From Desulfobacteraceae bacterium (GTDB lineage: Bacteria; Desulfobacterota; Desulfobacteria; Desulfobacterales; JAABTS01): DNA of 61,825 nt. The stretch lies in contig JAABTS010000010.1 of the NCBI GenBank assembly GCA_011389735.1, positions 1 through 61,825 of the forward strand, read 5' to 3'. Positions 55,758 through 61,825 of the stretch are shown here, in pieces. The translations under genes were made by a program, and so were the position numbers. Each line of letters begins with the position of its first letter. Positions within the stretch are counted from its first letter, which is position 1. The notes beneath the pieces are model-generated. The model had not been told where the DNA came from and did no database searches. It worked only from the letters and a program-made list of their open reading frames with translations.

Positions 55758-56309
55758 CTATTCAGCGCTTTTGGAATTTTTTTCGGACTCAGCGAGCGCC
55801 TCGGCCTTTTTTTCAGCCTCTTTTGCTGCTATTTCGGCTCTTATCCGCGCCTCTTCGGCTTCCAGGGCCACACGCTTTTTTTCGTATTCCGCAATCTTCT
55901 GGTTATATGCTTTGGCCCGCTTTTCATATTCGACTTTTTGTTTTTTCGTTTCCATATCGGCGCGCATTTCCCGGAGTTCATTCAATTCGACGTTAAGCTG
56001 GTCGAATTCAGCATCTAGCGCCTTTCTTTTTTGTTCAACGCCGGCTAAAGGGCCTTCCCCGGTTTCTTCTTCGGCGGGCCGGGTTTCAGGCTGCGATGAT
56101 TGATCGTTTTCGGCGCCGGTGCTTTGAGACGGCGGAGCATCATAATATTGTTTGACCTTGGGCCGTTGATCCTCGGGAATCCGCGATATATCGTCCGTAA
56201 ACCGGATCGCGCCGGTCTCATCTTTGTATTTGTAGAATTCGGCGGACGCCGGGACGGCAAAAACAATCGTAACCATGGCCGTAACGCATAAAATTGGAAA
56301 TGTTTTCAT
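55758..56309 (-). CDS. DUF4124 protein with long coiled coil, exported
   Basis: A 183 aa protein with a signal peptide (about 1-23, ending ASA), a DUF4124 domain (about 24-52, EFYKYKDETGAIRFTDDISRIPEDQRPKV), a low-complexity stretch and a long Glu/Lys/Ala-rich coiled coil (about 88-175). DUF4124 is a short domain of unknown function found in exported proteins. It is the last gene of the pilY1 run, 33 nt after its smaller paralogue, and likely works at the envelope with it. Confidence 0.85.
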   Translation of the reverse strand: MKTFPILCVTAMVTIVFAVPASAEFYKYKDETGAIRFTDDISRIPEDQRPKVKQYYDAPPSQSTGAENDQSSQPETRPAEEETGEGPLAGVEQKRKALDAEFDQLNVELNELREMRADMETKKQKVEYEKRAKAYNQKIAEYEKKRVALEAEEARIRAEIAAKEAEKKAEALAESEKNSKSAE

Positions 56310-56342
56310 TTCAGTTTCCTTTTTTTCATATATGGAAAAGGG

Positions 56343-56774
56343 TTAATTGATTCGTTGCGCTTTACGTTCCTGAATGCGTCTCTGGATTTTAGTACGCTCC
56401 TGATCCAGATCGAAAAATTCATTGTGCAGAATTTCCACCATCGCCTTGTCGCCGGCCTTTTCCATCTCGCTCTGCCTTTCGGCGATGTTCGACATCCGGT
56501 CGTTGATAGTACGTTTTTCTTCCAGCAGCCGTTTTAACACCGGATCTTCTCCGTAAACAGGCGGAGGCGGCTCCTGTCGCTCCTTTTTTTCCGGCGGTTT
56601 GTAGTCAGAGTCCGTGCTATTGTACACCTTGGGCCGCTGATCCTCCGGCACTTCCATCAAATTGTCCGTATAACGGTAGACCCCGTTTTCGTCTTTATAC
56701 CGGTAAAATTCGGCGGATGCGGACAACGCGAAAAACGCAATCAGTCCTGTCAGCAAAATCAATTTAATTTTCAT
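56343..56774 (-). CDS. DUF4124 protein, exported
   Basis: A 143 aa protein: signal peptide (about 1-21), DUF4124 domain (about 22-51, EFYRYKDENGVYRYTDNLMEVPEDQRPKVY), a Pro/Lys/Glu-rich linker and a helical C-terminus (about 80-143). The two DUF4124 genes are clearly related in their first 50 residues and differ afterward, which points to duplication. It lies 137 nt downstream of pilY1, with a hairpin in the gap. Confidence 0.85.
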   Translation of the reverse strand: MKIKLILLTGLIAFFALSASAEFYRYKDENGVYRYTDNLMEVPEDQRPKVYNSTDSDYKPPEKKERQEPPPPVYGEDPVLKRLLEEKRTINDRMSNIAERQSEMEKAGDKAMVEILHNEFFDLDQERTKIQRRIQERKAQRIN

Positions 56775-56813
56775 GGGCGGCGCTCCTTTTTTACAAGGTT
56801 TATAACTGAAAAC

Positions 56814-56842
56814 GGCGGGGGATGGTTCCCCCGCCTTTTTTT
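56814..56842. terminator. GC-rich hairpin between pilY1 and the DUF4124 genes
   Basis: GGCGGGGG (56814-56821) pairs with CCCCCGCC (56828-56835). The T tract (56836-56842) lies on the plus strand; on the minus strand only TTTT follows. A weaker stem GCGGGAA/TTCCCGC sits at 56874-56892. On the pilY1 strand these would at most reduce read-through. Confidence 0.5.
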
Positions 56843-56911
56843 ATAACACAAATCATCCGGTTTTGAAAACAGCGCGGGAACATTTTTCCCGCACTGCTTC
56901 AAAACGCTGAA

Positions 56912-59900
56912 TCAATAGTATCCTTCATACCAGTAGATCAACTTGCCTGCCTTCATGGTACGGCTTTCAACGATTTGCGGCCCCATGCCGGACGCTCCCT
57001 CTTCACCTTCAGCGCCCGTGGTGGTCACGAATGTTTTGCCTGGAGTGGGCACGGCGTCGGTCGAAATCCCTTCTCCCAGAGACACGCTCTTTTCCACGGC
57101 GTCGAGTTCTCCATCCGGCCCGTATTCAAGGCCCGGATTATCCGGGTTTTCTCCATCCAGTATTTTGCTGCACGTACTGTGTTTAAGCCCCCATAGATAA
57201 CTTTCCCCCGGCGTGCATTGGCCGCACTCCAGATCTTCCTTGCCCTGATCCGGATCATAAGTGGTAAAATAAACCACTCCGTTATATATGGCCGGATCAG
57301 ACAACACCGCCTGATTCGCCGGCAGCGTCTGGAACCATGTCAGACGGAATTGGCCCGTGCCGTCATCAGTGGTTTCAAAATCCGGTCCGCCTTCGCTGGC
57401 GTCAAAATCCCGGTCCTGTATCTCGGTGAAATAATGCTGCTGAGTCGCATCCGGATCTATATTGTTTTCATCTCCGGTGCCCCAGAGAACAAACCGGCAA
57501 TCGCTCTGGTCGGACACGGCCACGCTGTGATAAACAGGTTTTGCGCGATCGGCGGGCGGCTGATAGAGCTTTTCATACTGCGGATCCCAGCCTGTGGCTT
57601 TGTTCAAATCGTAAATCCGATAGATCGTTCCGCTGGTGCTTCCCACATAGAGTACGTCTATGTTGCCGATTAGCATGGTTTCATCCGCCTGGTTGCTGCC
57701 GTCGGTCATGCTTTTAATCTTATCAGCGCCAAAGTACTCCTCGTCAGTGAAGAATTTTCCTGAACGATAATCATAAGGACTGCCGTTCTTCAATGGGTAA
57801 CGCCACGCCACCATATCCGCGGGTACGGAACCCGCTCCCGGCAGTTCTATATCAGCCAGAATTGAACCGTCCGAAATCCTTATGATGTAAACCCGGTTTC
57901 CGATACTCGAATTAACGTCATAACCTCCGCCCACAAAAATGACGGACGTCAACTCTCCGTTATACCAGATCCGCCCGAAAGACGGGGTTGACCAGGTCTG
58001 TCCCATGTTGCTGTCGGTAATTTCCCACATTGGCGTGGGATCGGCCGGATCGGTAATATCCAGGGCGAAATAGTGATTCCCTCCCTGCCGCAAACCGGAG
58101 GCCAGTACTGTTTTCCATTCAGACTTATTCCCCGCCGGTACAACTACATCCGCCACCCTGGGCCTGCCGTCCACCGTTAACTGGTGGCCGTTCCTGATAT
58201 GATGAAGGTCGTCCAGAATACAATTGGGAATATAGGCCCAATCTTCCTTGCCGTCGTCGTCGTTGATGGCGTGGAGCATACCGGCGTTGGACCCGATATA
58301 CACCATTGTGTCCCTCCCTGCATTATCGGATTTAAAGGTGTCGTATCCTTCCCTATCCGAATCGAAAGCAGGCGGCGGCACCATGATCGGCTCGGAGTGA
58401 ATGATGTCCCCCAGAGGCCAGTAGTCATCCACATAACGCGTTCCCGCATATTCGCCGTTGCTGTATGTGGGATCACGGATAAACCCGATCACCTCGGAAG
58501 CGTCGTTGTCTTCATTGTCGGTCCCGTTGCCGTCGACATCTTCGGATGTCAGGCCCATGTACTGTCTAAGAGTCGATGCATTGCCCTGGATAAAATCAGT
58601 TCTGGTCGGCGATGTCATGTCTGCGCCGGTTGATGTGTAAATAGTCCGGTTGGCGGGATTCTGTTTCGACATTTCACACCCCGCATCGCCGTCGCATGCA
58701 GGAGACCAGTTGTTGACCCGTTTCGTATCCCAATCGATTACGTTCCCGGTGGCATCCAGATGCCTGACATAAAGATGCCCTATCCATCCGGGATAATCGA
58801 AATATCCGTAATAAAGCTTGATATCTTCCTGGCCGGGGAGTTTCCGGGTGACCTTGGGCGAAGATCGTGTATACCCGCCTCCACTGGTGTTGACGATATT
58901 GAAAATGGAGTACAGGGCTTCCATCAACTCGTCTATATCATCCGCAAAATATGCGTATTGCATATCCCCGTCTTCATTGAGATATCCATAGTCATCATCC
59001 GATGTGTCGACTCCCGCTTGCGCGATAAGTTCCACACTGTCCTGACTGTCTGAATCCAGCCCGAAACCGACCACGAATGTGTCGACTCCTTTGCCTTCAT
59101 GAATGTCCCTTAGATCCTCAGCCGCCGCAACCGGATCGCCGTCGCAGGTTTCCGCCCCGTCGGTCAGAAGAATCACGAAATTTTTCCGGCATCCCGCTTT
59201 GCTGTAATCCTCGGAATCAGCCTCAAAATAACTTTCGTAATACCGTTTGGCGTCTATCAGAGCGCCGGCCAGAGGCGTACTCTTGCCGGGCGCCGCCATG
59301 TAGGTGTTGTCCGGCAGGGAATCGGTGTACGGCATCATGGTGTGCCACTTATTGTCGCGCAGGTACGCCGTCATCTTTTTTGTTCTGAAATCACTGTTAT
59401 TCGCCATATATCTGGTGTCGTTGTCCAAATCGCCGGGGTAGCCCGCCGTATCGGTGGACACCAGGGGCAAAATATCCGCTATATTGTCGCCGTTGACATC
59501 ATCCCCTTCATACTCATCGCTGCTGTCGTAAGCCGGCAGGTTGATGAAAAACATATGGTCTTCACGATCCGCTTGACCGGTGAGGATGCCTGGCGGATCG
59601 GTTCCGGGGACGGCCGGAAAATAGTTTGTTTTCTGAATACTGTTGCTCCAACTGGATGCCTCGCTGGCGCCAACGAATGTCGGATTGGCCACAGACAACG
59701 GCGTCCAGGGCTTATCCGTATCAGAAGGCGTGAAAACCGTCTCTAAATCAGCCGTTTTCCGGTAACTCCAGGTGAAAGGCTTTTTGCTGGTGTCCCCGGC
59801 TGTAGTCGAGGCCGCCGTTTCGCCCGGGAACACAAATTCAGAAGCGTCATACATATCCGGATAAATCGTTAATTCATAGCCTTGCTTAAAAAAAGGTTTG

Positions 59901-61732
59901 GTTATGGTGTTTTCGACAAGCGTCTTCGTTCCCTCGTAATTAAACGTTTTATGAGGTTCCACCAGATATTTCAGCGTCCTGGCGGTTCCGTCCGGTTTCG
60001 TTACGGTTTTTGTTTGATAGGTGTCATAAATATATCCCGGTTGCCCGCTGGTGGTGACGCTGTAATCGCCGATGGTGTAATAATAGTCGTATTCATGCCA
60101 TGTTATTGGATCTGTCGCATCCGCGCAGTACGGCAAGTTTTTGCTCCAGCAAACGTCGAACCGGGTCTTACCGCCATATGTTTCAGGATAGTCTTCCATA
60201 GCCGCTGTTGCGCAATCCGCGCAATCTGTGAGGCCGTCTCCGACTTCGCTTAAAGGAATATCTATGTAATGAATGTTTTTATACAGCCTTGTGGCGCGAA
60301 CCGCCCAGCGGGGGGTCTCTCCGTCAGGATCGTACTCGATAGCGGTGATATACCACTGGCCTGAATATTCCTGGCAAAAATCCTTATGAGATATAAACGT
60401 CCAGCTCGAAGTATCCCAGTTTGTCGTACCCGACGTCACCGGGATATCTCCAGGGCTGCCCAATTTTGTGATTGTTCCGACGGAATTTCCATCAGCATCC
60501 GTAATCGCATCTCCATTATCGTCTGCCAGGATAAGCTCGGTCGGCTCCGGTGTTTCAGATGCAAAATGATAAAACGTTTCCGAATGCGTTCCGTCTGAAT
60601 AATAGTACGCCTTACAACGCTCCTCCTCCGCAGCGGCGGATTTCTGAACGTAATACAGCGCCTTGGTCATGGGAGTGCGGAGGGACATATAGGTGGAGAA
60701 ACCGAAATTGACCGTATATTTTCCGGAGTCGTCCTTCAGTTCCTCGCCTTTCAGAAATGTTTCAACCGCCTTTTTGGCCTGGTACATCTTGCTGGCGGGA
60801 TGGTTTCCGCCGCTGGCGTAATAGCCGTCGCCTTCACTTCCGACGATCTCATAGGTCTGGCCAAAATCCTCCTGAGTAAGGGCCGCCTCAAGTTGCCAGA
60901 CTTTATAACCTACGTTTATTCCGGTTATCTCAAGTTCTCTGCCCGCGTTCGGACCGGAAGTCAGTCGAAACAATTTGCCGATATAATAATCCTTGTTATT
61001 ATTTACACTGGCCCAGTCTACGTAACCGTCTGTGGGCCAGTGCATATAACTCTCACCACGAAAATGCGTGATGGTGGGTTGTTCTTTATCCAATATTTCG
61101 TATTTAATACGTTCATTGTTCTTCAGACCATCATAAGGAATATTTTCGCTCAATGTCCAGTACTCAGCGGAAGTGTAAAGATTTGTAATCGTCAATGTCT
61201 GTTCAGGTAGAGCCGGCGTGTCCGGATAGCTGATTTTCATCAACTGATACAAAAAATCATCCTTATTCAGACCAGCCAGATTGGCTGTATCGGTTGTGTC
61301 TTTCAATATTTTCGACGGACTACTGTTATTGCTTGTTACCTCATTCGAAATCGTATTCACAGTAGCTTCGGGTATGAATACCGGTTTCTTTTCCTGATGA
61401 GCGTTTTCGTCAAATATGGGATCACAGTTTTCATCCACAAGAATATTGCCGTTGTCATCCGTCTGAACGCCCCTGAACCACGGCCAGCGTTTTGAGTCCT
61501 CACCGTCCCCCGGTTTCACTCTAAGGTTTCCGGTGCAGGAATCCGGTTTGAGGTAGGGCGTTTCCACCATGGATTCCGAATTGTCAAAGATGAACATGAT
61601 ATTGGGGTTCCCCAGCTTGACCGGGTCGCAGGGCTGATAATCATCCGCCGCATGAGCGGCGCCGAAAATGAGCATGACCAGCGGAATAAGGGACAGCGCT
61701 AAAATTATGTGCCTGTTGATTGCCGTTTTCAT
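56912..61732 (-). CDS. pilY1: PilY1-like type IV pilus tip/adhesin protein
   Basis: A 1606 aa exported protein. Signal peptide about 1-28 (LALSLIPLVMLIFGAAHA). A von Willebrand A fold begins with IMFIFDNSESM (MIDAS DxSxS at 50-54); its matching strand NFVILLTDGAETCDGDP occurs only near residue 850, so the domain contains a very large insertion. The C-terminal half is the PilY1 propeller: YIGSNAGMLHAINDDDGKEDWAYIPNCIL and VYVGSTSGTIYRIYDLNK, with Asp/Asn-rich loops such as DVDGNGTDNEDNDAS that could bind calcium. AAAGGAGG before ATG 61732 overrides the ATG at 61756. PilY1 proteins support pilus assembly, adhesion and surface sensing. It follows another minus-strand gene closely, probably in one operon. 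Confidence 0.9.
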   Translation of the reverse strand: MKTAINRHIILALSLIPLVMLIFGAAHAADDYQPCDPVKLGNPNIMFIFDNSESMVETPYLKPDSCTGNLRVKPGDGEDSKRWPWFRGVQTDDNGNILVDENCDPIFDENAHQEKKPVFIPEATVNTISNEVTSNNSSPSKILKDTTDTANLAGLNKDDFLYQLMKISYPDTPALPEQTLTITNLYTSAEYWTLSENIPYDGLKNNERIKYEILDKEQPTITHFRGESYMHWPTDGYVDWASVNNNKDYYIGKLFRLTSGPNAGRELEITGINVGYKVWQLEAALTQEDFGQTYEIVGSEGDGYYASGGNHPASKMYQAKKAVETFLKGEELKDDSGKYTVNFGFSTYMSLRTPMTKALYYVQKSAAAEEERCKAYYYSDGTHSETFYHFASETPEPTELILADDNGDAITDADGNSVGTITKLGSPGDIPVTSGTTNWDTSSWTFISHKDFCQEYSGQWYITAIEYDPDGETPRWAVRATRLYKNIHYIDIPLSEVGDGLTDCADCATAAMEDYPETYGGKTRFDVCWSKNLPYCADATDPITWHEYDYYYTIGDYSVTTSGQPGYIYDTYQTKTVTKPDGTARTLKYLVEPHKTFNYEGTKTLVENTITKPFFKQGYELTIYPDMYDASEFVFPGETAASTTAGDTSKKPFTWSYRKTADLETVFTPSDTDKPWTPLSVANPTFVGASEASSWSNSIQKTNYFPAVPGTDPPGILTGQADREDHMFFINLPAYDSSDEYEGDDVNGDNIADILPLVSTDTAGYPGDLDNDTRYMANNSDFRTKKMTAYLRDNKWHTMMPYTDSLPDNTYMAAPGKSTPLAGALIDAKRYYESYFEADSEDYSKAGCRKNFVILLTDGAETCDGDPVAAAEDLRDIHEGKGVDTFVVGFGLDSDSQDSVELIAQAGVDTSDDDYGYLNEDGDMQYAYFADDIDELMEALYSIFNIVNTSGGGYTRSSPKVTRKLPGQEDIKLYYGYFDYPGWIGHLYVRHLDATGNVIDWDTKRVNNWSPACDGDAGCEMSKQNPANRTIYTSTGADMTSPTRTDFIQGNASTLRQYMGLTSEDVDGNGTDNEDNDASEVIGFIRDPTYSNGEYAGTRYVDDYWPLGDIIHSEPIMVPPPAFDSDREGYDTFKSDNAGRDTMVYIGSNAGMLHAINDDDGKEDWAYIPNCILDDLHHIRNGHQLTVDGRPRVADVVVPAGNKSEWKTVLASGLRQGGNHYFALDITDPADPTPMWEITDSNMGQTWSTPSFGRIWYNGELTSVIFVGGGYDVNSSIGNRVYIIRISDGSILADIELPGAGSVPADMVAWRYPLKNGSPYDYRSGKFFTDEEYFGADKIKSMTDGSNQADETMLIGNIDVLYVGSTSGTIYRIYDLNKATGWDPQYEKLYQPPADRAKPVYHSVAVSDQSDCRFVLWGTGDENNIDPDATQQHYFTEIQDRDFDASEGGPDFETTDDGTGQFRLTWFQTLPANQAVLSDPAIYNGVVYFTTYDPDQGKEDLECGQCTPGESYLWGLKHSTCSKILDGENPDNPGLEYGPDGELDAVEKSVSLGEGISTDAVPTPGKTFVTTTGAEGEEGASGMGPQIVESRTMKAGKLIYWYEGYY

Positions 61733-61782
61733 TGTATAACCTCCTTTGATTTCCATAATCGGATAAATTTCTATTGTTGCCT

Positions 61783-61825
61783 TTATTGATAGGTCAGCTC
61801 ATCTCCTTCTTTTTCTTCGAGGGCT
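61783..61825 (-). CDS. C-terminal end of an upstream gene (partial)
   Basis: Reading the minus strand from the window edge gives the open frame ALEEKEGDELTYQ followed by TAA at 61785-61783, 50 nt before the pilY1 start. In pilus loci this position is usually held by a minor pilin such as PilX, but 13 residues are too few to identify the gene. Confidence 0.45.
   Translation of the reverse strand, partial: ALEEKEGDELTYQ

Overview
This 61.8 kb window looks like chromosome from a sulfate-reducer-type deltaproteobacterium (Desulfobacterota, probably near Desulfobacterales). That is an inference from protein character: an octaheme tetrathionate-reductase-family cytochrome with a b-type partner, a membrane pyrophosphatase, very large hybrid histidine kinases, and a type-IV-pilus (Pil-Chp) chemosensory cluster next to a pilY1 operon. 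No 16S gene, phage, plasmid, CRISPR array or complete transposase was seen.

Layout. Positions 1-8.9 kb carry an unrecognised protein, a HIT protein, the octaheme cytochrome/cytochrome b pair, a dNTPase with a YkgJ-like cysteine-cluster protein, serA and a DUF1844 protein. Positions 9-18.3 kb form a housekeeping block: DegP-like protease, ispE, tRNA-Gln(TTG), prs, rplY, pth, hppA (closed by a strong terminator), carD (with its own promoter) and an RluD-type pseudouridine synthase, facing a NUDIX gene. Positions 18.3-23.9 kb hold cheR, plsY, gltA, a cheW and a glycogen synthase. After a 1 kb repeat island come two giant hybrid histidine kinases (24.9-33.0 kb). On the minus strand follows infC-rpmI-rplT-pheS-pheT, where infC appears to start at ATA.

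Positions 39.3-55.1 kb are a chemosensory locus on the plus strand. In order it holds a REC-PATAN-zinc ribbon-REC protein, a PilH-like regulator, a CheW, a ChpA-like kinase with three HPt domains and a REC domain, CheB, two more CheW-like proteins and a PilJ-like receptor whose sensor region is duplicated. Two tandem paralogous periplasmic binding proteins follow, with no transporter genes beside them. On the opposite strand lie pilY1, two small DUF4124 proteins and the last codons of an upstream gene. My reading is that this is a pilus-linked sensing system: binding proteins or the receptor detect a ligand, ChpA passes phosphate to the PilH-like and PATAN regulators, CheB adapts the receptor, and PilY1 is the pilus tip/adhesin component.

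The intergenic DNA is the least expected part. A family of roughly 90-110 bp imperfect palindromes (called A here, with a variant A') occurs at least a dozen times, often touching the stop codon of the preceding gene. A second family (B) shares about 20 bp inverted ends but carries different internal sequence in each copy; one B copy is inserted inside an A copy and flanked by a possible 6 bp target duplication. Two A copies carry arrays of a 7 bp repeat in their loops, running in opposite directions. A hexamer-based hairpin precedes the protease gene. All repeat calls come from reading by eye; no alignment or folding was run.
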